In this document: positions 22,555 through 33,737 of the stretch, one piece after another
Numbering within the stretch: the first letter of the stretch is position 1
Layout of the letters: each line of letters starts with the position of its first letter
From: Limonium bicolor
Taxonomy: Eukaryota; Streptophyta; Magnoliopsida; Caryophyllales; Plumbaginaceae
Assembly (NCBI GenBank): GCA_023374045.1
Contig: CM041776.1
Location: 319,387,925-319,451,924, forward strand
DNA length: 64,000 nucleotides
Direction: 5' to 3'
Program-made: the position numbers and the translations under genes
Notes under the pieces: model-generated
Told to the model about the DNA's origin: nothing
The model's input: only the letters and a program-made list of their open reading frames with translations
Database searches by the model: none

Positions 22555-24647
22555 ATGGTTAAAACCCACTCTGCAGGAGAACCGGAGTTCGAGCTCAACC
22601 TCGAGATCGAGCGATTTGCAAGACAGCTTCGTAAGGATTTGAACCTGGATTCACCAGTTGAGGAGGGGGTGCTCGAACCACCTGTTGTTGAAGAGGGTCC
22701 AGAAGTTCAACCAGCAGTTAACATGACAAACAACGAGAGGCAGATGAGGGACTACACACGTCCAAGTGTTGAAGGGTTGGTGTCGCCGATAGTGATTCCT
22801 GCATTACCAGCAGGAGTGCAGTGGCAGTTCAAGACCCACTATGTGACCATGGTGATGAACGCGCCTCAGTTCAGCGGGATGGTTACTGAAGACCCGAATA
22901 TCCACCTCACTACATTCCTGAGATTGGTTGGAGCGTGTTCGACACCAGCTTCGCAGGAGGTTGCTCGGCTTACTCTGTTTCCATTCTCCCTGAGGGATAG
23001 AGCAGCTGAATGGTTGAACTCATTGACGCCTGACAGCATTACTACTTGGGAAGAGTTGGCTAATGCATTCCTGACAAAGTATTTTCCACCCTCCCGGATT
23101 CTAACCATGAGAGGAGAGATTACCAACTTCAAACAGTTCGCCGGTGAGACTTTGTCTGAAGCTTGGGAGCGTTTTAAGGGGATAGTAAGGAAAGTACCGC
23201 ATCACGGACTAGGAGAAGAGGTTGTACTGCAGTCGTTTTACAAGGACTTGGACCCTTCTAGCCGGTTGTTGGTTGATACATGTGCTGGAGGAAGTTTGAT
23301 GGAGCTGCCCATTACACGATTTAAAGAGCTGTTAGAGACTATTACTACAGCAGCTAATCAGTGGGGAGGTACGAGAGCTGGAGAAGCTGCACCGAAGAAA
23401 CCTGCTGGAGTTTATGAAGTGGATTCGAATACTTTTCTGTATGCCAAGATAGAAGCGATGTCGAAGCAGTTTGAGCATATGTGTGCAGTGATGAGTCCGC
23501 AGTCAAACGCAGCAGCTGTTCCTGAGATTTATCCACCTTGCGAATACTGTGGTAGGGCTTCTAACATGTGCCAATGTACTCCACCACAAGAAGAGGCAGC
23601 GAATTATGTTGGTAACAACCGGGTAATTATTTCGGGAATCAAGGCAACCTGGGTTATCATTCTCAGCAGCAGAATCGTTACCAAGCTGGCGGTAACAGCA
23701 ATTTCAATCAGAGACCCCAACAGCAATATAATTCCTCTTATCAGAAGTAGCCACTGCAGAATCAGCAAGCACAGAATTTGGGTGCTGGAGCATCTTCTAG
23801 TATGGATGCAGTGCTGGCCAGAATGAATGATTTCATCTCGGTTAGCACGAAGAAGTTCAGTGAGCTGGAAGCCTTCAATCAGGAGCAGAGAACCTTCAAT
23901 AATGACCAGAGGACATTCAATAGAAACATCGAGACTCAGTTGTCTCAGATATCGCAGCAGTTGGCTCAGCGTCCTTTGGGTTCCTTGCCTAGTCAGTCAG
24001 AGCAGAATCCGAGAGAGCATGCCAAAGCTGTTTTTGTTGTGGAAGATGATGCTCCACTTGTTGCTGTCATAAAGCCCGTTCGAAAAGAGGTTGAGGACTC
24101 TAGTAAAGCTTTTGAAACACCCAAGGAGAAGGAGTCTCCTGAAACTCGACTTTCTTACTCTTCTGTTTTTAATCATAAATTTGAAGAACCTATTCCTTTT
24201 CCTGACAAGTTAAAGAAAAGGGACCTTGATGAACAGCTTGGAAAATTTCTTAACATTTTTAAGAAATCAACTAAGGATATGCCTTATTCTGAAGTGCTTA
24301 AGTCTATGCCAAATTATGCTAAACTAGTAGATGATATCTTGGCTAAAAAATATTCTTCGCAAGAAAAGGAAACGGTGAAGAAGGTAACTAGTAGGAGCGG
24401 TAAAGGTGAAACTAATGAGCTTGAGGTGGTGAATATAGAGGAACCGGTGCTAGAGAATGAGCGTAATTGCAAAACCACCCAATCTTCTCCACCTACACCA
24501 CCTGCAGTTGAAGTTTCTCCTCCAGTTCCCTTCCCAAACAGAACCAAGCGTTTCAAGGAGGATATTGAGACAGGGACTATTCAGCTTACAGGAACTTGTT
24601 CAGCGATCATACAAAAGCGCCTACCAGAAAAATGCAAAGATCCTTGA
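22555..24647 (+). pseudogene. Gypsy gag, one frameshift and one stop
   Basis: The frame starts ATG at 22555 after a 450-base T-rich leader. Residues 80-260 form the retrotransposon gag domain: PQFSGMVTEDPNIHLTTFLR, RDRAAEWLNSL, WEELANAFLTKYFPP, ETLSEAWERFKG and LLVDTCAGGSLMEL. A cysteine cluster CEYCGRASNMCQC (about residues 336-348) replaces a standard CCHC knuckle. Near 23619 one base seems to be lost; reading then continues in another frame with a stop TAG at about 23746 and resumes at 23778 as a Q/N-rich segment and an acidic region to 24647. The gag is therefore broken by at least a shift and a stop. Confidence 0.88.
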
Positions 24648-24650
24648 AGT

Positions 24651-25106
24651 TTGACAATTCCTTGCAAGGTAGGAGACATTGACTTCGACCACTGTCTTGC
24701 TGATTTAGGAGCATCGATCAGTCTCTTGCCATACACTATATTTGAAAAGCTTGGGATTGGGGACTTACAACCTACACGAATGACACTTCAGCTAGCAGAT
24801 CGCTCAATGGTTTATCCTTGTGGGATTGCTAAGGATGTGATGGTTAAGGTGGAGCACCTATACTTTCCTTACGATTTTGTCGTACTCAACATGGCTGCAG
24901 ATCCAACAGTTCCTATCATCCTTGGAAGACCCTTCCTAGCAACCGCCGACGCTCGAATCGAAGTTGCTCACGGTACAATCACTTTGAATGCAGAGGGTGA
25001 GCAACTACTATTTTATGCTGGTAGGTCTTTGAAACAAGTTTTGGAAGCTTCTCGAACTTCTTGTCGATGGGTTCCAAAGACAGCTCAATCATCTGGAGTC
25101 TCTTGA
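24651..25106 (+). pseudogene. Gypsy aspartic protease, separated from gag by a stop
   Basis: Upstream the gag frame ends KCKDP and TGA, immediately before SLTIPCKVGDIDF, which in relatives continues as one frame (a DPGSFTIPC-like junction), so a single G-to-T change explains the stop. The protease carries HCLADLGASISLLP, with the catalytic D in DLGAS, and IILGRPFLATADARIEV, the conserved C-terminal ILGRPFL box. It ends at 25106 where polymerase would normally begin; that domain is absent. The residues of the active site appear intact. Confidence 0.88.
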
Positions 25107-26470
25107 GAGAATAAGGCACGTCTAGCCAAAGACATTAAAGAAGGGCAGCTGGCTGGGAGGCAACCCAGTGTTTTATTTTCTTTTGTTAGTTTTTAATTTT
25201 GGTTTTAATTTCTTTTTGTAGTTATTTTCCTACTTTTGTTGTTTATTAATTTTTAACCCCGTTTTGTAGTTTTGGCTACTTTTGGTGTTTTTCTTATCAG
25301 ATGAATTCTTCGTGATGCTACTGCAACCAAGCTACAACACTTGAGCTAAGCTCAAGTGTGGGGTGAAGTCGTTCTACATATTGCAACAATAATAACCAGG
25401 GGAGTTCTGTTCTACCTTTTTCACTTTGTCTTAATTTTGGAAGCAATGAGGGCATTGCTTGATTTTAAGTGTGAGAAAGGAAGGTTACACTTCATTTTAC
25501 TGAAGCAATGAGGGCATTGCTTATTTTTAAGTGTGAGGAAGAGAAATTACACATGCTCATGCTCAATTACATTTGAATGTGCTAATTTTGAACATTTTTA
25601 AGGCTATCACTCCATTTTCACTACATTTTTGTTGGCCCTCAAAAATTTTTGGTTGTGTAATATACCTGAGTCTTATTCAGTGGTTGGATAAGTTGGTTTG
25701 GAACACCGCACGAGTAGCACTAGTTTTTTTTGTGAGATCGAAGCTGGAAAACAGTTGTGGGAATTCTGGTTGCACTGCTTGTATGTACAGTTTTGATTAA
25801 TGCTTGTCTATTTCTTCATTCAAAAGTTAAGCCTATTAGTATAACTATTTGATTTTGAATTCACTTGGGGACTTTGGGAATGATTCTTGAATGAAAGGAA
25901 GGAAGGACAAAGACAAGGTACTCCTCTAATCGAACTTTTAACCCAGAAACAGGCCTCGTCCATTTGGTAATTAAGTCCTCTGGGTGCCTCATCACCCATC
26001 TCCTAAGGTCATCTAATCTGGGATAGAAGACCCAACACCGCTACATGAATGGAGAGAAAAGTATGAGGGATATAAAGAGAAAGTTAATGCTTGTTTAGAA
26101 AGTTGAAGAAATTTATTTCAAATGCAAAGTGCAAATTCTTTCTTGATTATGAGTACGTGGTGATGAAAGGTAATATGGAATAAGATATTACTTCTCACCC
26201 CTTGTCATCCATGGATTGAGGAAAATTAATTGGAAAGTAGTCCCTGAGTGAAATTGGGGTTAGGTGGTTTTACTATGTGTCTTAAGCCTTTGGAAAATAC
26301 TTCTCAATTCATTGTTTGAGAAAACCTGCAAGTGTGGATCATTGTTTTTTATGACTGCTTTTTATTATTAGATCTCCTTGTGCACGGTTCTAAACTGACG
26401 TCTCCCTTCTGTAAGATTTCAGTATGTTTCTATTTGCTTGAGGGCAAGCAAAGATTAAGTGTGAGGAAGT
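25107..26470 (+). other. Gypsy 3' leader with four hairpin plus polypurine-like units
   Basis: Non-coding. Contains GGCTGGGAGGCAACCC at about 25148. Four hairpins are each followed by an AAGTGTGRGG-like purine tract: 25339-25368 (CTTGAGC/GCTCAAG), 25441-25480 and 25503-25541 (GCAATGAGGGCATTGC), and 26433-26469 (TTTGCTTGAGGGCAAGCAAA). The last purine tract, AAGTGTGAGGAAG at 26457-26469, abuts the 3' LTR and is the working polypurine tract by position. The rest has no supported gene. Confidence 0.8.
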
Positions 26471-28425
26471 TGATAAGTCGGGAATTTGTCTAAGTTTACT
26501 AGGCTAATTCGTGCTTAATTATCTACATTATGACATTAACTTCCCTCTAGGGGTGATCATTTAGATAATTCGGATAACTGAAATCCAAATTGTAAAAAAT
26601 AAATTGGATTTCGGTTATTTCGGTTAAAAACTGAATTATCCAAATTAAGACCAAAACCGAATTAACCATTATCCAAATTATCCGAAATCCAAACTGAAAT
26701 CCAAATTTTAGCTAGTTTGGATTTTAACTTACCAAAATTTAGGGTTTGTGTTTGACTATTTGTCACTAAATACTAGAATTAGAAAATAGAATATTCTTTG
26801 TAAAGAAAATTTGGATAATTCGGTTAACCGAATTAGACAAAGTCAAAACCAAATCCAAACCAAATTATAATTTGGATAATTCGGTTAACCAAAATTTTCA
26901 ATTCGGTTAGAAAATTCGGTTAAAAATCCAAAAAAAAATTGGTTAATTTAGTTTTTGGATAAATCCAAAATATCCAAACTGAATGCTCACCCCTACTTCC
27001 CTCCTTAATGCTTTATTTACACTTTATTGTTATATTTGTCTCCAATGATGGATTTGATATGTTTTCAGGATGAAATGCTCAATAAAGTGCTTAAATGAAG
27101 ATTTTAGAGGTTGAGGCAACAAGTGGAAGTCAAACTAGAGTCAAAGGCTGATTTTTACCAACTACTGCCTTGTTTTAAGGCGGGTCCGGGTTTGTATCCT
27201 ACTTTGTAAACCTGGACCATCTCATCGCAGAACTTACTGCCTAGTTTTAGTGGTGGTCCGGGTTTGCGTACTTGTTTGCAAACCCGGACCGTCTTCAAGC
27301 GAGAGCCTACTGCCGAGTTTTAGTGGTGGTCCGGGTTTGCGTACTTGTTTGCAAACCCGGACCAATACAAGCGGAGCGCCAGAAGATCTGTTTCGGAAAT
27401 AACGGATTTGTTTTCTATCTTTATCTTTAGTTATCTGTTATTCTATCTTTTAGCGGCCGGTTATGTAGACTAAAGATAGACTTCTCATTCTTATAAAAAG
27501 GAGAGTCTTGTCAACGTGAGAGATGGCTACACACACCACAATTAGTCACGATACAACACAGAGAGATTAGCTTAGTTTGAGATTGATTCTGATTGGGAGC
27601 CTGGAGCAGAGCAGAGAAAGAGATTCATCACGGAGACTTCACCAGAAGTCTCAGAACAGAGTTTCTTCTTGTTCTTTATTATTACTCATTACAATTTTGC
27701 TTATTGTAACCATGTCAATGGCTGAGTAGTTCCTTTAGATTCCGGTTTGCTATGTACCCCTAAATTGACTATTCCTATTCCTTTGTGATTTAATGCAATT
27801 CTATTGAGTAAAGTTATTTTCCTTGCTTAATTTCTTTAATCGTTATAATCTGGCCAATTATAAAGATTAGTATTTTGTTAGCTTATATTTGGCGACTGCG
27901 GCTTTCAATTGATTACAAGAAAATAACCGGTTAGTTTAGAGACGGTAATTCCTCTAAATTGCTAATTGACCGATAATCTAGCTTGTTCTTAAGGCGGTTA
28001 GTAAACAGTGGGTTCGTAACGAGAGTTAGAATTTGGTCTTTGCTAACTAGAATTTGCTAAGCGGGAGACCGGAGGTGAATTATCTTTGTTCTAGGGTTTT
28101 ACTCAGAATTGTCTTGGAAATCACTTAGGGATAGGAATTACAAGATTTAGGGAGAAGTAGTAAACCGGGATCCCTTTCCCAATCAGTTTCACAACAATTA
28201 TTTTCTTGCTTTTTACTGTTTTGCAATCTGTTTACAGTTTTTATTTGTCATCAAATCAAACCCCCAATTTCCTGTTTTAATTTGTTATTTAGTCTTTTTA
28301 TTCTTTTTCGTTTAATAAAGATTTAAACTAGACATCGCCTCCTCTGGTTCGATACTTAGGGAATACTCTCTATTAAAACTTGCTAGAATTGACCGGTACA
28401 CTTGCCGTTAGGTTTTACCCCAACA
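26471..28425 (+). repeat. 3' LTR of gypsy element, interrupted by a MITE
   Basis: Same termini as the 5' LTR. It is 457 bp longer because of a 448-bp MITE and its 8-base duplication. It keeps the TATA box and the three palindromes; one arm differs (CCGGACCGTC). Confidence 0.92.
26548..26995. mobile_element. hAT-type MITE (448 bp) in gypsy 3' LTR
   Basis: Terminal inverted repeats TAGGGGTGATCAT and, on the other strand, TAGGGGTGAGCATTC. The 8-base target duplication CTTCCCTC is exact (26540-26547 and 26996-27003), and the uninterrupted site is present in the 5' LTR, which proves insertion. The interior is crowded with CGGTTAACCGAATTW-like words in both orientations. No coding capacity. It is younger than the gypsy insertion. 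Confidence 0.93.
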
Positions 28426-28430
28426 GCATC

Positions 28431-29372
28431 ACTCCAAGCATGAAATGCCATTAAGATCGATCTAAAGCCTTTTGCCGTATGAAGATTTAGAGTAAAAAAA
28501 ACTATCTGAGCCGCTTTTGAGGACTTCATGAAGTGAAGAAGCCCATGGACAATGGTAATGTTAGCAAATATAAGTCATCTAGGGATGAATGCACCTTGAT
28601 CATTAGAGATCACAATTTTTATGGCATTCCAGACTCTATTAATCAAAATCCTTGAGGTTACTCGATATATAGTGTTGCATAAAGATATGAGCCTGAAATC
28701 TACCATTGACAAGACACCTAATTTCCTTGAATAAGGACTATGTGTGTGTTGTTAAGTCCTGGAGGCATTGCATCTGAGTTAAGAACACTGAGGATTGTGT
28801 CTATGAAGTCTTCTCCAATTATACTCCGAAGGATTTAATAAAGGCACCATTGATGCATTCTGGGCTTTGGGCCTTGTTTGGATGGATGTCACAAACAACT
28901 GCTAAAAATTCTTCTCTAGAGTAAGGGAGTCCAAGCTATTCATACTGGTCAAGTAGGACTCTATTTTCCGCACATGCAAGAAGATGATTATAGATTTGCA
29001 GCATAGTTGTCGCGAAAAGGTTATTGAAATATAATCTGGTTGTCTCCTCAATATCATCCCAGTTGGAAACCGAAGGTTTGTGAGAATTCATTAGTTCATG
29101 CATGGTGTTCACATGCTATCTTTCTTGGGTCCGATTGAACAAAAACGTTGTGTTCCTATCGCCTTCCCATAACCATTGTTGTCTTGATCTTTGAGCTCCA
29201 CGTGTTTCCTCTTTGAGTAAAAGCCAATTCAATTCCTGGTTCAGGTCTTTCTATTTCTTCAAGTTTTCTCTCATCATAGGTTTTCAACAATACAATTAAT
29301 AACCATCCTAAGTTCACTAATGATTGTCTTGTCTGCTCTAGCTCTTCGACTACCCCATGATTTTAAGGCTTT
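28431..29372 (-). pseudogene. LINE C reverse transcriptase, N-terminal part
   Basis: The minus strand carries linker and fingers sequence: QQWLWEGDRNTTFLFNRT (about 29150), SREEFLAVVCDIHPNKAQSP (about 28880, family HPNKAPGPD), VISNDQGAFI (about 28600) and ITIVHGLLHFMKSSKAAQ with a degraded motif A (about 28510-28560). It joins 20583 once the gypsy element is removed. The right boundary is the assembly gap. Confidence 0.8.
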
Positions 29373-29872
29373 NNNNNNNNNNNNNNNNNNNNNNNNNNNN
29401 NNNNNNNNNNNNNNNNNNNNNNNNNNNNNNNNNNNNNNNNNNNNNNNNNNNNNNNNNNNNNNNNNNNNNNNNNNNNNNNNNNNNNNNNNNNNNNNNNNNN
29501 NNNNNNNNNNNNNNNNNNNNNNNNNNNNNNNNNNNNNNNNNNNNNNNNNNNNNNNNNNNNNNNNNNNNNNNNNNNNNNNNNNNNNNNNNNNNNNNNNNNN
29601 NNNNNNNNNNNNNNNNNNNNNNNNNNNNNNNNNNNNNNNNNNNNNNNNNNNNNNNNNNNNNNNNNNNNNNNNNNNNNNNNNNNNNNNNNNNNNNNNNNNN
29701 NNNNNNNNNNNNNNNNNNNNNNNNNNNNNNNNNNNNNNNNNNNNNNNNNNNNNNNNNNNNNNNNNNNNNNNNNNNNNNNNNNNNNNNNNNNNNNNNNNNN
29801 NNNNNNNNNNNNNNNNNNNNNNNNNNNNNNNNNNNNNNNNNNNNNNNNNNNNNNNNNNNNNNNNNNNNNNNN
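29373..29872. other. Assembly gap of 500 unknown bases
   Basis: Exactly 500 N. The round number suggests a placeholder of nominal length. LINE C endonuclease and linker sequence lies on both sides, so the true missing piece is probably LINE sequence or a further insertion. Confidence 0.98.
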
Positions 29873-30713
29873 GCCGCACCTTAATATCTTTCCCATGTAA
29901 TCCCTTTGCTTACTCGAATGTCGCCAGATATTACTTGCAATTAGCTTGCATGCTGGTTCATTAGCCCAAGAATGATCAAACTTGAAGAATTTGGGGCCAC
30001 ACCTTTCAATTGGCCGTTAATTGAGCTTGATTGGTCAATGATCGGATCTCTCCCATCTCAAGTGAGCATTACTCGCTTCTAGAAAGAGATTAATCCATTG
30101 TGACATAGCTGTAAATCAGTACAATCTACTTTTGGTGCTCCATCGATCCCTTTGTTGGTTCGTGAATGTATAGATTTCTTCACTAAAGTAGAGGTCTAGA
30201 AGACCACAGGCACTAAGGCAGGATCGAAATGCATGCATATAGGGTCTACTCCTATCGCCTCTCCCACTACTTTCATATCCAAACATTGTTGCATTGAAGT
30301 CTCATAAATACAAGCCAGGGGTCAAAGGGTTGATCTTGAAGATCTTTGATGAGTGACTAGGTCCTTCATCGATCTGCGGCAGAGTACCAACTGTAGATTC
30401 CAATACCCCTTCACCCTGATCCTAGGCTATTTTACGACCCAAAAGTCAATGTGATGAGTAGAATAGGAATGGGTATATAACGGTATCGAGTGCTTCCTAT
30501 AAAGGGTGAGTTTTCCACTACACCCAATGCAGTCCACAGAGAATCTCTAGAAGTTTCATAGGCAGCAATCTAGACTTTCCATTTCCTACTTATTAGCTTG
30601 GTTTCCAAGAGAAAGACGAAGCCCGATGCCTCCTGTCTGGTTACTTGGAGGGCCCATCTATGAGAATTAGGATCTCCCAATCCTCTACAATTAAGGGTAA
30701 TGATGCTCATAAC
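29873..30713 (-). pseudogene. LINE C endonuclease (ORF2 start)
   Basis: ORF2 begins at about 30713 with MSIITLNCRGLGDPNSHRW, the conserved LINE opening box. FVFLLETKLISRK follows (catalytic E in ETK). Near 30055 the sequence RSDH precedes PIKLN, the C-terminal catalytic histidine box (family HSDHxPI). Stops occur in between. It lies 3' of ORF1 on the minus strand, as expected. Confidence 0.83.
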
Positions 30714-31379
30714 TAATTGAAATTGAAGGGGTGAGAACAAGGTTGACAAAAATTAAAGTAAAGGTAGTTGCATTGTGCAAGGAGGAAGGAGATTCCAAGG
30801 GAGAGAGTTCAGGTAGAGGGAACTGAGAGGTGAAATACCAAAGGGGGCAGAGAAAATGCAAAACAGGAGCGACTGAAGAATAGGGGAGAAGAAATCAAGA
30901 GGGGCGGGCATGGAAGGCGGGCGGGCATAAAAGGCGGAACGGGCGGAGCTCCCACCAAGGGAGAGAGATATATGTCTATGACATAGGGAAAATATTAGTG
31001 CAACAACAAAATTTCATCTAAAACATTAAGACACCAAGAAGCAAGTTCAAGATCAAAGAAAATAAGAAAAGTAGTAGTCAGCTATATAGAGTCATGATGA
31101 GTGACATGAGAAACGATTTGGGGTCTCATGGATGCTCAAGTACTTATTATGAGATCACCATACTAAATGAAATTCATCGAGAAGGTCAAGTCATGAGCAC
31201 CACAACACAAAGAGAGATCCCAAAGAAGGCACAACCTTTCATGGGGCCACATCCTTGTGGACTCATAATGGTGGGCAACCCCTTTGAACTAGGGTTGCTA
31301 ACGATGAGGCTGAGTCTAATCCGGAATCAGTCTTATTCCAAGCATGATTCATTAATTGGTTATTGAAAAGATTGATCGA

Positions 31380-32490
31380 GAGCCTTAGGAATGTAGCCCT
31401 TTGGAATTTTTACCCTTCTTTTGGGAGGGTCCGTAATTTTGCAACTTCTTTACTTCATCCGTCGAGCTTCCGTCAGGACGACAGTCTAGGTTGCATTTTC
31501 TAATAATCCTCGGGGGTTGGTCATCATTAGGAGTAGCCGGGTTTAGAGAGGAGTTCCCAAAATTCTTATCAATATTATTAACTAGTTTTTGGTCGCTGTT
31601 TGAATGGGGTGGTGGATCTCTCTTTTCACCGCAATGAACTAACCACCATCCCTCGTTGGAAACCTCTTCTCCTACGTCAACTTGGGTTGAGGAATAGTTT
31701 TTTCTTATGAGACCCCAAGCTATTTTCCATGTGTTGTCGTAGTCATATGACTTGTTTCTTCACATTTTGAATGCGCATGGCTCTTAGGCCAGGTTCCATA
31801 GGGGTAAAATCCTCCAGTCACCTGTAGTTTTTCGGGAAAATCTTTGAATTGATGGGTGAACAATCACATCTAAAGCAGATAGCTGGCATGCGCTCATATG
31901 TAACACGGAGGACTCTATCAATCCCTTCAAAGGATATTGTAACATATCTCATCACTGGATTATTGATATCGTGCAGGATCTTGATACGTAGGTAATGCAC
32001 TCCAAGACGCCTCCCCTCTTCTTCATAGTCAAGGAAGCATCCAAGTTTGTTACCAAGCTTGCGGCTGAATTCCTTGTGATGATAGGCAAAAGGGATGTCA
32101 TAGACACGATCCCACATGGGAATGAAGTTACATTCATGATCCCGTGGAACCTTGTGCTCATTGATTCGATCAAAGGAGGGCTCCATCAATACACCAAGGT
32201 CCTCGTGAAATGATTGCATGAATCATTTCCATCATCTCAAATTCAAAAAGGTAGATATCCTTACTTGCATATTGGACATCGAACTTTCCTTCGAGCTGCC
32301 ATGCTTGTCCGAAGGAATGTTCAAGCACTTGGGGTCAAGGCTTCTTGGAGCAAAAGATTTACAAGATGAGGCATATTTTGAAAGGTAGAGCAAGTGGGTG
32401 GTTGTCCATGTCTTGCAAGTCTGCTGCTTCTGCTTCTTCCCTGGTGAGGGAGAGTTTTTCACAACGCGCTGAAAGGTCTTCCATGGTGGC
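31380..32490 (-). pseudogene. LINE C ORF1 (nucleic-acid-binding protein)
   Basis: The start at about 32490 reads MEDLSARCEKLSLTREEAEA. Downstream frames carry YLFEFEMMEMIHAI (DUF4283-like core), MWDRVYDIPFAYHHKEFSRK, LGCFLDYEEEG, YVTISFEGIDRVLRVTYERM and AICFRCDCSPINS, a degraded CCHC zinc finger of the type ending plant LINE ORF1 cores. A stop separates the start segment from the rest. ORF1 proteins bind element RNA. Confidence 0.8.
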
Positions 32491-32679
32491 ATGCAGGGGT
32501 GTTTTGATCCTGATCTCCGAGATGGAGATCCATTGCAATAAACCTAGGGTTAGGAGTCATCAAGCACCGTGCAAGAGGTCGCAAGAGGGGAGGAGAAGGG
32601 TGAAGTGAGAAATCTCTGGCAAAGCGGTGTCTACGTGTAATCTTCTACTTTGCATGCAAGAATTCATCATTAGGTTCAC

Positions 32680-32851
32680 CAGGGGCGGAGCCAGAAATTA
32701 AAGTTGAGGGAGCATAGACAAAATTATAAAAAATTAGGGGGTCTTTTATCAAAATTTTCTAAAATAATTTTTTACACTACAATTTTGTGTAATTTAAAAA
32801 AATTGAAGGATGTGTTAATGCTTCCTCTGTACCGCTCTGTCTCCGCCACTA
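32680..32851. mobile_element. hAT-type MITE (172 bp)
   Basis: Ends CAGGGGCGGAGCCAGA and, on the other strand, TAGTGGCGGAGACAGA. Flanks AGGTTCAC (32672-32679) and AGGTTCAT (32852-32859) match in 7 of 8 bases, as expected for a hAT duplication that has aged. It sits in the 5' leader of LINE C. No coding capacity. Confidence 0.85.
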
Positions 32852-33060
32852 AGGTTCATGTTCCAAAACCCGTCTTAATGATAGGTTTTCACACTTTTGA
32901 GCATAGGATTTGGGGGACGACTTGAGACCTGGGTTTGAAGGGAAATTAAGCGAGCAATTGGGCTGAGATGAGCACCAGCAAACTGGTGCAAGGGATATAA
33001 CGGGCAACCGTGGAGGACAGCTGAACTCCCGGCGGAGGGAGAGAGAAAGGGAGGGCATCA

Positions 33061-33737
33061 CTTTCTATGGTGGACATGAGACATGATTGAATACTCATTA
33101 TCATAAGAATAATAATAATAGTGATGACTCATGTATATATGTCGGGACCAATATTCGAAACTACATATATATATACACAGTACACAGATCATGAGAGTAT
33201 CCTAGTATACATTCTAGATGACAGATTGGATGTATATACGCACACGGCAAATATAAGGTAGTGCAATAACTACGCTGGTCACCTACTCATATCAATTTTT
33301 AAAATTTTTCTCTTTTCAGAATAATGTAGCCCGGGAAGAGAAACTGGGAAAGGACAGCTACATACATATATATATATATATACGGACGTACGCAACGTTA
33401 AATTATTTATTTTTGAATTTGAGGGGTGAAAACTGCAAATGATTGTCGAGTTTCCAAACATGTACGTAGATATGAAAAATAGTAAACACGACGACGACAG
33501 CTTCGTATGGTGGAAACAGCATGCAAGTGCAACTGGTCCTGATGAAAAAGCAAATAAGACAACCAACTCTTTGTATTTAACTTGTCGATTGTCTGGTCAT
33601 TTTCTAATACAGTTTAGGAAAAAAAAGGACATCTATTGTTTGATATGTGTATTCTCTTTCAAAGATACATATATTATAAACCATGCAACTGCTCCTCATG
33701 AACTACTCACGTCACGTTGCTCATACTATCCTATACG
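33061..33737. other. Spacer without a supported gene
   Basis: Contains an AT microsatellite at about 33366-33382. A 125-codon frame (33439-33816) runs into the next MITE and shows no domain, so I do not call it a gene. Confidence 0.5.

Larger units (their letters stand above)
20584..28425 (+). mobile_element. Ty3/gypsy (Athila-like) element, gag-protease only, target duplication GCATC
   Basis: Complete insertion with both LTRs (20584-22081 and 26471-28425) and exact 5-base duplications GCATC (20579-20583 and 28426-28430). The LTRs begin TGATAAG and end CAACA. By eye they differ at about 28 of 1,498 positions (about 2 percent) outside the MITE, so insertion was fairly recent. The internal 4.4 kb holds a primer site, gag, protease and a polypurine tract but no reverse transcriptase, RNase H or integrase. 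Mobility would have needed enzymes from a related element. Gag and protease resemble Athila-lineage proteins. Confidence 0.92.
16852..33060 (-). mobile_element. LINE (L1-type) C, near full length but split by nested insertions
   Basis: Minus-strand order from the right: 5' leader (about 33060-32490), ORF1 (32490-31380), ORF2 endonuclease (30713-29873), gap, reverse transcriptase (29372-28431, 20583-20373, 18864-17880), zinc finger (17745-17500) and RNase H (17300-16853). Removing the solo LTR, the gypsy element and their duplications leaves about 6.8 kb (including a 172-bp MITE in the leader and the gap), the usual size of a complete plant L1. Both junctions rejoin recognisable reverse-transcriptase sequence. 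It has many stops and shifts, so it is an old copy. Confidence 0.88.

Noticed and set aside
29274..29964. Long open frames spanning the gap
   Set aside because: Their length comes from unknown bases only.
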